DNA from: Morella rubra
Taxonomy: Eukaryota > Streptophyta > Magnoliopsida > Fagales > Myricaceae
NCBI GenBank assembly: GCA_003952965.2
Contig: CM025849.1
Location: 5,043,572 to 5,107,571 of the forward strand
Reading direction: 5' to 3'
DNA: 64,000 nucleotides
The notes beneath the pieces are model-generated. The model was not told the DNA's origin. It did not search any database and was given only the letters and a program-made list of their open reading frames with translations. A program made the translations under genes and the position numbers. Positions 29,003-42,000 of the stretch are shown here, piece by piece. The stretch's first letter is position 1; every line of letters begins with the position of its first letter.

Positions 29003-32000
29003 CTACAGTTCTTTCTCGGGTTGGAAATAACTGTCATAAATGGAAAGCTTATCAAATGCATCAAAATTTGCCTTTAGTCCAACAAATTGACTACCCAGCT
29101 GCGCACAACCAGCATCTGGCCACCTGCAGACTCCATCCCGACTACGTAATGGACATAAAGTTTCACACACTCGACCAATTGGATTGTTAGGAACAACATC
29201 CTCTGCCATTACTGTAATAGAAACAGAGAGATCTGATGAGTCATCCCTCTGAACAGTACCATCTGATTCTTTTCTGGAAAGAGAACTAATGAATTTCTGT
29301 GTTGGATCGCTCTCAAAGCCAACAGTACAATCACCAACGGTGGAGAAGTGAACCTTGCACCCCAGAGATTGTACTGCTCGCTTTATGGCCTCACTTTCCC
29401 TGCTGGCCCTCTTTGCTAGGTTAACAGCTGAGCTGTTGAGCATCTTCTCATTCCGTAACTCTGCACTCAATGACTCCATGGCAGTTGTAACTTCTTTAGC
29501 TTTCCTTTCTGCAACCTCTTTTGCCTGCTAACACATCTAACGCAGCTTAAACATGAATCTCAATATTCAAAGAATTTTTTTTTTTTTTTTGGGGGGGGGG
29601 GGGGGTTAGACAGCTTTGTACACAACTATATTTGCCTCTGTAGACATAACAGCTCTGTCCAGAGACACAAAAACATCCATTGCAACAATGGTCAGACTCA
29701 CTGACATAACCTTGTTAATCTGGATGAACAAGAATTTCATCAGACAGCACTAGATCATCTACCAACAAGTTTGTTAGTATAAAACACTCTGTCCTAACAT
29801 GACAAAGTCAAGTTTAACCTGACTGCCTACTGTTTTTATCTGCAGTGAATGAAAAATTGAGGTTACTCTTGATTTACGAGTAATAGGGGACCATGCAACT
29901 GCAGGGGAAAAAATGGGGTAATAAAGAAGTATAAAACTGCAGGGAGAAAAAATTAAAAAGGCATCACAGTCGCACAAGACTCAGGCGGAGACATGACAAC
30001 CAGATGGTGACTCTGATGTGACTGACTTTTGGGGACTTTTGCCTGTGGAATGAGAAAACCATAGGACAGAAGTAACATCCCTCACCTTCTGAATCTCCGA
30101 AAATTTCATAGCCATCTTTCTACATTGAGCAGCTTCAAGCTCCCCAGCCTGGGCTTCTGAAGGACAAGCCCAACGAAGATGAAATTTGGGCCAGAGAGTT
30201 GGGGCTAAGGCTGCTGCGGGAGGTAGTAGTGGACCATCATGTTTAAGTGGATCATAAAAGAGGTTGTAGTGAACATGAGAGCTTCCTTCTGAAGCACGCC
30301 AATCAGCCAGATATGCCCACAAGCATCCACAACATTCAGAAACACCACATTGTTGCCTCTCCTTTTCACTGGAATCAATGTATGCAATGAGAAAGAAAGG
30401 TATCTAATACTTCCCACAAGAACTTGCACCACAAGAGTTAGCATTCCTTAAATTGTGTACTTGACTATATGTTTCTCCCTGCCACATAGAACCTTAAATG
30501 ATTTGGATGATCAACCAGTGATTATGATGATTTGGGAGTACAACTTCATCCAACATACGCTTAAATTTTTCCCTGCCCACCAATTTCCGGGGTCCTCTAT
30601 TTGGCATATTTATAACTTAAAGACTTCCACTCCATTTCAAGCTTCTAAAAAAATCTTCATGCATTTAAGAAAATATTCCCATTTTTACATGAGTGAAACT
30701 ACTTATCAATTGCCAGAGACCAGAGACTTTTAATTTACTGTATCAAGGCCAAGACTTACAAAGCAAATTACCTATTACAGAAGAAGTTCCCAAAACGGCA
30801 GGAAAGTACAGAGTCCAAGAAATCCACCAGGAAAGCCTAAATCACCAAAGAGATTACTTGTAAGCAACCGGCTTTTTTCTGACTAAAATGACAACAAAAG
30901 CAGAATATATAGATGCTCATCAACAGAGTCAAATGATACATGAAAAGAATGAATTAATTGTCAAATATGAAAGAAGGCTGTGGCTGCATACTGAGGAGAA
31001 CTCAAAAGCGAAAGGATACATCCGCACCAATTGTGATACACAATCAACCCACTGCAAAATAAATATAAATACAAGATTATTAACTACAACCAAATCATCA
31101 CACCCAAAAGAAAAGAAAAAATTTGGGGGGGGGGGACTTCATCCATGCCATGTTACAAGACAGACACAATGATAATTACGGTTTAACAACCCATTCAAAA
31201 CCATCTACTCCAAAAGCCTAACTTGTCCAGCAATGCCATTTGATTCAGACCTCACCCTACACCCCATTTTTATCGCTTGGCTTCTTCGTCCTTTTTTGAG
31301 AATCAAAAGCTACCTCCATCCCTTTCAAAATGAACAAGGTCCACTTGCCATTCCTCAATTGCTAGCTAATTTCTAGTCCATTTAAAACTTTTATCTTGGG
31401 TCAGGGCTCACAGGGGTCTGTTCAGGGCCTCTGCAGTCCCTTTTGAGACTTACGAATGGGCAGGGTCTACCAGGGCCTGAACAAGGCTTCTGCTTGCCAG
31501 CCAACAAATTCTACACCAAGTATGAAGGTAAGAAAAAAAAAGTGAATATCCAGGGCATTGCCCTCTTTAAACACCACCAAGATCATTTAGGCTAAGGCAA
31601 GACCTGCTGGAGTTCAGCCAGCCATTTCTGAACTTTACCTTTTCAGGCTAAATGCAAAAAGTGCTAAATTACTTGGTCCTGTGAAAGGATGAGCTTTTTG
31701 TCTCCCAAAAGTAAATATCAGGCACATACCTGCAAAAATATGGGAGAACAGTTGCTCATATTCTGTGCATGAGTTGGACTTGGAGCTTGAGATGTTAATG
31801 ATCCTGATGACTGGCGCATAGGTGATGATGGGAAACTCCCTGCAGAAGACTGCCTTGATAACTCAAAAGAAGCACTGCCATTACCAGATACAGTTGGAAT
31901 TCCCATTCTATCTGAAAATGGATGACCAAATGCCAGCCAGTCTTTCTCAACAAGTGCCTGTATGAAGATAGGAGATTCAAGATTTATAACACAAAGAATA

Positions 32001-35000
32001 GGAAAAAAATCCCAAGTAATTAAGTCATTTATAATCTGACATAGATATTGTCAACCTAAACGTTAGACAAGCAACTCCAGAAGACAGGTAGAACTTGAAG
32101 TGGAAGACATGTTTCAGTTCCTAAATATGGCAATAATTTAACTCAGGGCAAAACCCCACAAACAAGGAAAAACAAATGAAGAAATAAGACCTAGAATGAT
32201 TTATTTTTTTTATAAGTAAGTTAAACTTTATTAACGAAAAAAAGAGTTGACAGTACAAGAGAATATACTGAAAACACTAGAGCAAATAAGCTAAAAAACT
32301 TAGAAAATCCGGAAAACCCACAAAAGGACAACCCTAAATGAATTAGCCCACAAAAAAGAGAATGCAACATAGAGCCCCTCAAAACCATCCAAAGACATGG
32401 CCTTATCCTCAAAACATCTCTCATTCCTTTCCCTCCACAAACTCCACCAGATGCAAGCAGGATCATCTTCCAAATGGCCAAAGCGATTGGATCCTTAAAC
32501 TTCCTCCTCCAACAATACAACATATCAACCACCTTCCTAGGCATAACCCAGTCAAGTTAAGAATGCTCAACACATGCGCCCACAACCTCTTGCCACCGAG
32601 CAATGGAGAAGGATCAACCGATTCTCCTTCGCTCTTACATAAGTACACCACTCGATCAAGCACAATCCCCTCCTCCTTAAGTTGTCAATGGTCAGAATTT
32701 TCCCATGAGTGGCCTCCCAAACAAAGAAAGCAACTCTAGGAGGAGCCAAATTCCTCCAACATTGACGCCATGGAAAAACTGCACTGGAGCCCTCCAAAAG
32801 CAAAGAATACATCAACTTAACAGCGAAAGCTCCACCCTTGGACCCCATCCAAAGCAATTTATCCTCTCCCCCTCTTCTCCTACTCAACGAGTAAAGTAGG
32901 GAATAAAATGTCGAAAAAGCCTCCACCTCCCAATCATTGATCAATCTCTCAAAATGAACATCCCACACAACAACTCCGGATCCCAACTCCATACAATCAG
33001 CCACCCACGCATCCTTGCATCAAGCTAGAGCAAATAACAGAGGAAACTCCAACCTCAAAGGTCTTTCCCCACACCACTTGTCATACCAAAACCGGATTCT
33101 AGAGCCATTTCCAACCACAAACTTAATATTCTCACTAAAAAATTGCCACCCTTTGCGAATGTACTTCCACGAGCTAACCCCATAAGAGCCATGCGCCTCC
33201 AAAGTGCACCAACCACTCTCCTCACACCCATACTTCTCCGAAATAACTGTCTTCCATAAGCTATCTCTCTCCAAAGAGAATCTCCAAAGCCATTTTCCAA
33301 AAAGAGCTCTATTGAATAAACGAAGTCTCCTAAGTCCCAGCCCTCCAGCTCTAATAGGGGAACAAACTTCAGCCCACCTAACAAGGTGAAACCTATGCTC
33401 ATCACCACCGCTTCCCCACAAGAAATCCCTTTGCAGCTTCTCCAACCTATTAGCCACAGACAACAGAATAGGAAATAGCGACAAAAAATATGTAGGAAGA
33501 TTGTTAATCAGAATGAATAGAAGATTGTTAATCAGAATGCCTCCCATCATAAAGAACATTGTCCAGAAGAGCTTCTTTCTTTACAATGTATCTTCATCTT
33601 TTTCAAGGCAGTCTCAGGTTGGAGTCTGAACTAGGAAAAAAGTGAGTTGTTCCCAGGTAGGGAGGTAAAAGATGTGAAAAGAGCAGCAGGGGAACTTGGG
33701 TGTAAGTTGGCAGCCTCCAAATGGCCTTTCTCATATTGGCAAACTGCGCCAAAAGACAGTTAACCACCTTCTACACAGTGCTATGCTAGGAAGCCAGGGT
33801 CAATAGTTCACTATTTTCTTCTTTCTTTCTGCTATTCTAGTATTCTTGTCTCTATAGCTACTCCCTTTTTCTTTATGCTAAACCTTATCAAAGTCATTTT
33901 ACTAAGTATGCTCTCTTCTAAGAAAAAACATAAATCTAAATATAAAAAAAAAAATCTTTGGACCCCTTGGACCTCCGACCAATGAGTTGATGACACATGC
34001 ATGCGTGCACATGAATTTCTAAAATGTGGTTCCAAACCTGGGTGACATCTACAATCCATTAATTAGGGCTATTGGTGGATATTCTTTCTTTCTTCAGAAT
34101 ACACTCTGAGATAGAAGAGACTTTCAAGAATATTTTGTCAAGATAAGGACTTGCAAAGTGCGAAAAAAGTAATCGAGTAGTGTCTAGTAAATACCTGAAA
34201 CCCTGTGAATGTCCGATAATATGGATCAAGAAGCAGACTAGCAAGTGAAACCAACTGAGTTGTTCTATCCCATCCATCACTACATTGAATGATGCACATG
34301 TAGATGTCAAATCAGTATATATAGAGAAGGTTAAAATGCTGAAAATTTAACACTTAAATCAACTAAAAATTCCATATGCAATCAACACATTGAAAGATCT
34401 TTGTTCAAGTGCTAGAGTTATTATCTAGATGAAGATATGCCACCAAAAGAATTTCATCATTCCATCTCAATTGTCTTTGCTTGAATTGGCATGATTATTA
34501 AAACAGAGTTGAAAGCATAGAGACTTCTTAAAAATGCCCTTGCTTTTATTAGAAATGGCATGGCTTTAATAAGGATCACGTTCATTTTCTCTCAGTTACT
34601 ATATGGGAAATTGAATAAATGAGAGTTTTAACTGCTAGAAAGTGGGCATGTCAAATCTAAGAATTTAGAACTAGGATGGACGCAGTTACCTGCAATGTAT
34701 AAGCACTGATGCTGATTCCAAAGCAACACGTGCAGCAATCCAAGCTGAACCAGCCAAGACATTCTGAACATGTATTAACCAACCACTGTCACCAAGGGTT
34801 GATACTGAAGCAGACATACTGCTGAGATTGCCTCCACCCCAACTCCATCCACCATGTCTCTGTCAATAGAATTAGCTTCAGGTACTCTAAACCAACAGGT
34901 CATTAAAAGGGAACAAAATGATATCAATTTAAGATGTCCTAAAATGATCAATGAAATTATTCCTGCTTCAGAGGCCTTAAGAATGCTTTAGGGCTTTAGG

Positions 35001-38000
35001 GCTTTCAGGCATCATAAACCCTTTCAAATTGGGCTTACATGCACGACTTCATGACTAAGCTCGTGTACTGGAAAAATGACTCACTTGTTACTAAAATTAA
35101 GCTTTGACTTAGTACGAATAATAATGAATAACTAGCATTTTTCGTTTGGCTAAAAATTTTAAAATTTGAATCTAACTTTCTAAACTTACAATCCTAACAT
35201 TACTCTTACACGCATACCAATACAACTATTTATTACCTTTTTTACAAACAACAATACAATTCAAACAAATTCTACACGCATGCCAATAAAGCTTAAATAT
35301 CACCTAAATATTCGCACTTTTCTCAAAATCTTTAAAACTTTCTCAAAACGAACCATCCCATAGCCAACATTATATAAGCCGAGTACCTTACTATCAGGAA
35401 TCCTTAAGTCAACCTGAATTCAAGAAACAGCAACAACAGCGGACCATAAAATGTATGTCTAACGATTTTCACAATGCCAAGGTCCAAGGTGCAAGCTCCA
35501 AGGTCAACTTCCAAATGTGATCCCATCAAATTGCTTCAATATTCGCATTCATACAATGCTTTGATTCACAAATTCCATTAACACTGTCCCATATCTCTTC
35601 TTCCCCAACAAACAAATCAATTACCGTAAACTAGCATCGGTAAAGCAGCAAGATCTAAATAAGATTTTGATACCAACCAGGAATGATGACATTCCATCAG
35701 ATGAAGTCGCGCCATAAGTGTCCAAGTAGTCCCTAAGTCGAGCAAGACTATCCCTCATTGCATGTATGTTGTCAATACCAAAGAATACTATCTGATAAAA
35801 TAACCAAGCAAGAACATGACATTGTCAAATGACTTTAATTCAAAGTTTCTGATGAAGAGTTTGATAGTCTGACAGTGCAAGCTGAAGGGAGACCTCAGAT
35901 TGAAAATAATTTGATGATGACTCTGAGCCACCTCCCATTGCTCCATTTGCCAAAGCATTTTTCCTAGGTCTTGCATCAGCAATATATAGCTTCCTTTTGT
36001 TTGGTTGGAGGGGGGGGGGGAAGAAATCAATCAATTTTTGCCCAAAACAGAAGTAATAATCCCTTGAAAAGCAAAAGCATTACCCACTTCTATAGAACCC
36101 ACAGTATAAAAGAAATTAGCCACACTTATTAATCATAACGACCAATACCATATACAAACTTTTTTTTTAGTATAAACACAGATTTGTAGCAAGAAAAGCA
36201 GATTATTAAGTAACATGCCTACCTCTTTGCCACTGTTGCTCCAGAAAGTTGAGTGCAGAGAGCAGCAACAAGCTTTTCATCAGTGTTACTGCAGACAAAT
36301 GCAGTGACATGAATCCAGGAAAAATCAATAAGAGGCATATGGATTTAACACTTCAATACTCGAGATATATTAAAAGTCATTTCTGTTTCTCACTTCCTTT
36401 TCATGAAAACCGGGGGAGGGAGGGGGGGGTTTGACAGATAATACACATACCTCCTCATATTCATCATGAGACCAACTAATGGTTGGGATGAACGTGCAAG
36501 AACAGCTCCAGTTCCTGCAACTCATCACATATTGCAAAACATTAGCCAGTCATTACAAATGGAAGCAACAAAGATAGGTTTGTTGCATACCAGGATGACA
36601 CCATGAAACCACAGGCAGGCGGCATCTTGCGCGGAATGTTGAAGCCTGACTCACCTCTTCCTCACTAGCATTAATCGCCATGGAAAATTATTACACATAC
36701 AGTTTCAATAGCATGAATTAAGTACACCTCAATACCACTGCAAATATTTCAGCCAAAAATCAAAGAGTATAGATCTTACTGCCTTACCTAATCCCTTTTG
36801 GCACAATCAAGGCAAAGGGATAACTTTGGCACATTGCGTAGTTGGAATTGATGCTACTTATCCTCCACATGTCATTGGACAATGTGAATGACCCATTCTC
36901 AATCATACTCATTGATGCACGGTAGTAGCTTTTACCAAGAAGCCGGAAATACTCGTTTAGTAACCGCACCTTTGGGTTAGCATTATCAAATTTGGAAGTT
37001 CCAGAAGTAAAAGCATAAAGATCCCATAGGCTTGCAGGCTTAGTACACCTCACTAATGCCTCAAATACTGCACGTCTCTGTAAAATAAAAAAATCATACA
37101 GTATGCCAGAATCAATTATGGCATTGACAATGAAGATCCAAAACATCATCTCATGGCTTAACATGCTGACCAAAAATATTTTACAATATAAACTTAAAAC
37201 TAAAAATTACAACTGAAATTTAAAAGAAAGAAATACTGGCTAACCGGACAAAGCTTTCGCCCGTAGAGGAAAATTAGTTGGTCAGAAAACTCTCAATACG
37301 TCTTTAAGAAACAGGATATTAGGTACAGGAATTTTAGGTCAGCACAGACCCACCTGCATCTAGCATCTTCTGTAACTCGCCTTCCCACTATCAACCCTTT
37401 GTTAGCTCTAATACAGGCTGATCTTTGGAAACAAATGACTTTAAAAATGAGACTCTAGAATCAAAGTTGGAATGCACCTAAGCTAGACATAATGTGGTTT
37501 CACAATGAATGAGGTTAGATCTACAGTCAATCCTAAGCTTAGTTCCTTTGTGATCAATAGTTGCAGATTTACTATACTCTAAAAAACTTACTACTTTGGA
37601 GCCTTAGACATAGAGAATTGAACATAGTAACAACTGACAGTGAAATTTACCTGTTTCGTCCGAGGGCGGAAACCAAAGACAAGAACTCTCATATCCTTGC
37701 CTGCAAAATATTAGAGGAATTGTTATTGCGCCTACAATCATGACAAAGAAGGACCTAGGAAATCATTAGACGAACTGACTATGTTGCATGGGGAATAGAA
37801 ACAAATTATGTCAAAGTACAACATTTAATAGTCAACTAGCAATAAATTATGCCACCATACCAATATGAGATCGGCAGACTAGCCGATTAATTATTCTTGA
37901 AGAAAGAGGAATGCATGTAATAAAATAAAGACTTAAATGCATCACCAGACCCTGTGGTTTGAGAGTGCAACATTTTAGTCTCTGAGGTTCAAAGTTAAAC

Positions 38001-39047
38001 AATTTAATCCCAAGAGTGACAGGTCAAGGACAATTTCGTCCCTCTGTTAGGGCCTAGTTAAATTTTAAACAGAATCAGGTGATGTGGATTTCACCTCTCA
38101 CATGACATCAAGCGCCACGTCAACCCGACAGGTAAGTAATTGGACATGTGATATGGCCACGTCATTTAAAAAATTTCATGTCAGCTTTGGTTAAAAAAAA
38201 AAAAAATCCTACCCTTATGCAAAATTCCTCATGACCCCTTCTCCCCCTTTGTTCAAAATTTCTAATCCTCCCGATCCATCTCCCTCAAAACCTCCCCAAA
38301 TCCCTAATCCTACGAAATCGTCCCCCTATCTCCGATTGTCCTCCCAAATCACTACCCAAAATCAGCCCCCCATCATCGAGAAAAGTATGGACGAGAATTA
38401 TGATTCTTAAGAATCGGAGGTCACGACTCACGAGCTATGGTGTTATTGTTAACAGCTTTTACAAGCTTGAACAGGACTATGCAGATCAATACAGAAAGGT
38501 TTTGGGAAGGAAGGTGTGGCATATAGGCCCGCTTTCACTATGCAACAAAGCCGCTGAAGAGAAGGCACAGAAGGGAAGGGAAACCTCTACAGACCAACAT
38601 GAGTGTTTAAGAATGGCTTGATACAAAGAGACATCATTCAGTGGTTTATGTTTGTTTTGGAAGTATGGCAAACTTCAATGATTCTCAGCTTCTGGAGATT
38701 GCAAAGGGACTTGAAGCTTCTGGTCGCAATTCATTTGGGTGGTGAGAAAAGAAAATAATAATGGAGAAGAAGAAGGGTGGCTGCCTGAAGGATTTGAGAA
38801 GAGAGTGGAAAGTAAAGGACTAATTATAAGAGGAGAAAATCGTGGACGAGCAATATTGTAGGCAACATAAGATGGGGGGCTGATTTTGGGTAGAGATTTG
38901 GAGGACAATCAGAGATAGGGGACGATTACATGGGATTAGGGATTTGGTTGGGGAGGTTTTGAGAGAGAATGGATCAGGATGATTAGGGATTGGAGATTTT
39001 GAACAAAGGGGGAGAAGGGGTTGGGAGGGATTTTGCATAAGGGAAGG

Positions 39048-39094
<47 letters not shown>

Positions 39095-42000
39095 CTTTTT
39101 ACCATAGCTGATGCGAATTTTTTAAATGACGCAGCCAATTTTACTTACCTGGCAGCGTGGGCTGATGTGGCGCTTGACGACATGCGAGAGAAGTCCGTGT
39201 CGCCTGATTCTGTTTAAAATTTAATTGGGCCCTAACGGAGGGACGAAATTGTCCCTAACCTGTCACCCTAGGGACTAAATTGTTTAACTTTGAACCTTAG
39301 GGACTAAAATGTTGCACCCTCAAACCACAGTGACTGGTGATGCATTTAAGCCTAAAATCAAGAACCCACTTCTCCCAAGGGTAGGTGTTCCTGCCACCAT
39401 TCATCATGCCAAAATATGCAACTCATTCTCATCACCAATCACAAACTTAAACTAGTTTGAAAACCCTCCTAACCCATCCTATTACTTCTCAGAAGACTAC
39501 ATGCATGAGACCTCCAATTTAATATAGTGTAGATTCTTTTTCGTTAACATAGTCTTTGAGGATAAAAATGCTTCTGTATATTGCTATTTGGAATCATTGA
39601 GAATCGGGGATCTGTTCTCAGAATCTTAGATTAATCATGCTTTTCATCATGTGAAGTTTAGTTGGCAGACATTATTTTGATTTGCTACACAGTAATATTT
39701 GAGCTGAAACATTTGATATCATAAATAGATGTGAACGTTTCTTGGGGAACAGCATAGGAGCAGTTCAATCTGGACAGAGCCCCACCTTGCTTTATGCAGA
39801 CAGTTTGGAAAGAGAAATAACCACACCTTCAACATGTCATTGAGTTATCCATCACTGAACTGAAATTCTTATTCCTAATTTCCAAAAAACTTCCATGAGG
39901 GTAATCATGTGCTGGACAATTTCTCAACTCTTTTTCTTTTCTATTATTTTCCTTTCTTGAGTTCATTAACCATTTCTTTTCAGGAGTTCTTTAGATGGCT
40001 CCTTTTTGTGATGCAACCAACCTTAGGCATGATGCTCCTTTACTTGTCATCCCAGTAATCTAGAAAACAGTTTCCAAACACACCCCGTGAGTCCTTCCAG
40101 TCACAGCAATAAAAAACCCGAAGCCCATAATGGGAGCTGGCTTCCAATAGTCTTCAACGTACTGTTTATAGACTCTTGAACAGCCTGATATTCCCTTTTT
40201 TGTCACTTAATTTCCTAACCTTTCCCAAATAAAACCCTAACCCAACTCTCCCTAACCCCTACAATGAGCTGCCATGATAAAAGTGTGGCCTTCAAGTGTA
40301 AGACACTGTCTGTTCGGTGGGGGACAAAAGGATGGATGAAAAGTAATGGGAGGGAACAGCAAAGAGAGAGGAAATCCCTTTGTTTGATAGGACAGGAAAA
40401 TGAATGCAAAAACCCCGGGGCCTACCAAAACCAAGCCATACTCTCCTTCATGTCTCTTTTCCTCCCCACTAAATAATCACAGAGGGGGTAGACTATCCTC
40501 ACATCCACCTCCTCTGCCTTTTCCCCTAACCTCTGCATCCGTTTTACACACACGGTGCAAAACTATCTTTCAGACCTAAAGACCTAATCCTTCACACTCC
40601 CCAACTTTTTTGGCCCTAAAAGCCTTTCAAGAACATAGCCTTAAAGCACTTTGATGCTGCTGCCCTGCATAAGAAAGTGAAGCCTTAACATCTAGACTAC
40701 CACCTTCAACCCCAACAACGCCTGCCAACATACCCAACAATCCCTTTGAGTACAATGAGGTCCAATCAGCAAAGGCAGTTGGTATTCAACTTAAATCCAA
40801 CAAACCGACAAGCAAACAATAGTCTCTTCCACCACAGCCTCAGAACAATCAATAGAAGTCAGAATTTTATCTAACTATTTAGAAATAGAAACATTGACAC
40901 CAACCAAGACAAGGAAATCATCTGAAAGCATACCTATTACTTGAAGAAGGCGTCGAGATGGTGTTTTGTCATATTGACGAGGGGCTGATTGAATCCTTGC
41001 AGCCTACATTCACTTCAAGTAGTAAATTAAAGATGCAACTACCTCGTAAAAGAACCCAAAAATAAAGGGGTGGAAGCAACATCCAAGGGCCCAACAACAT
41101 TGCTGAACAAAATCTAGATGCTTCAATCAATGAAAAAGAATAACGAAGGGAATTGACATCGACAGATAGCTGAGAGTCATCTCCAAAGAAGGAAATACCA
41201 AAACAAGAGAAACAAAAGAAAACCCTAACCACCGCCTAACATTAAATTGTCCTAGTTCAATAACTAGAAAAAGCACAAAATACACCAATCTCCTAGTGGA
41301 TCAGTCAAGGCAACCAAGGGTACAAAAAGTAATGGTTCAACCGATCCAGATGACATAGAAGATACAGACATTGGATAACGAATGCAAGGTGAAATGGCAT
41401 ATATGATGTTGAATATATGCAGAGCAGCAATCAAGACGTAGGTCCTGAAAGAAGTTCACAGATAGCAGGGCAAAAGATTGAATGAGATCTGATTGAGGTG
41501 GAAACCAGTATGGTGTGAGATTACCAAGGCAAACCATGGAAAGAATGCAACTAAGCATGCATTATATCACTTCATTCTCACCATTATTTTAACATAAATA
41601 ATACTACATACAGAATCAAATCCATAAGATGCATTAAAAAAGTCACACCAATGAACGACCCAAAAATTTTACAAGTCAAGTATCCCCCGACCACAAAACA
41701 GAGAACTCAAAACAAGAAGCTACAGAAATGAGAAGTTACCATTTTATTGAACTTCTCTATAGTGGCCAACGGAATTGAGCCAAACGCAATGATATTCCTC
41801 GTTCCCTCACTCTTGTAAAGGAAAGGACGAACATTAAAAAAATAGTGAAGATATGACCAATCTCACAAGCAAACATGCGAAATAAATGAACCAAAAGACA
41901 CAAGTATGAGGGTGTAAATATATGCATGCGTCCATACACATGAACTTGACATGCATATACACATCCGACCCACACGCATATGCATAACGCATGCAACCCA

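Larger units (their letters stand above)
37930..39352. mobile_element. Pack-MULE-like element with captured UGT fragment (copy 1)
   Basis: A 1423-bp element in myotubularin intron 5. The left end is GACTTAAATGCATCACC and the inverted right end GGCTTAAATGCATCACC. The TIRs cover about 37930-38374 and 38871-39352. The 9-bp flanks are taaaataaa (37921-37929) and taaaatcaa (39353-39361), 8 of 9 identical, as expected for a Mutator-type target-site duplication. There is no transposase. The 500 bp between the TIRs encode a piece of a glycosyltransferase, so the element has the Pack-MULE structure. Confidence 0.88.

Noticed and set aside
30455..30733. A 92-codon plus-strand ORF between myotubularin exons 17 and 18
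   Set aside because: It lies wholly in a small intron of the minus-strand gene and has no recognisable motif.
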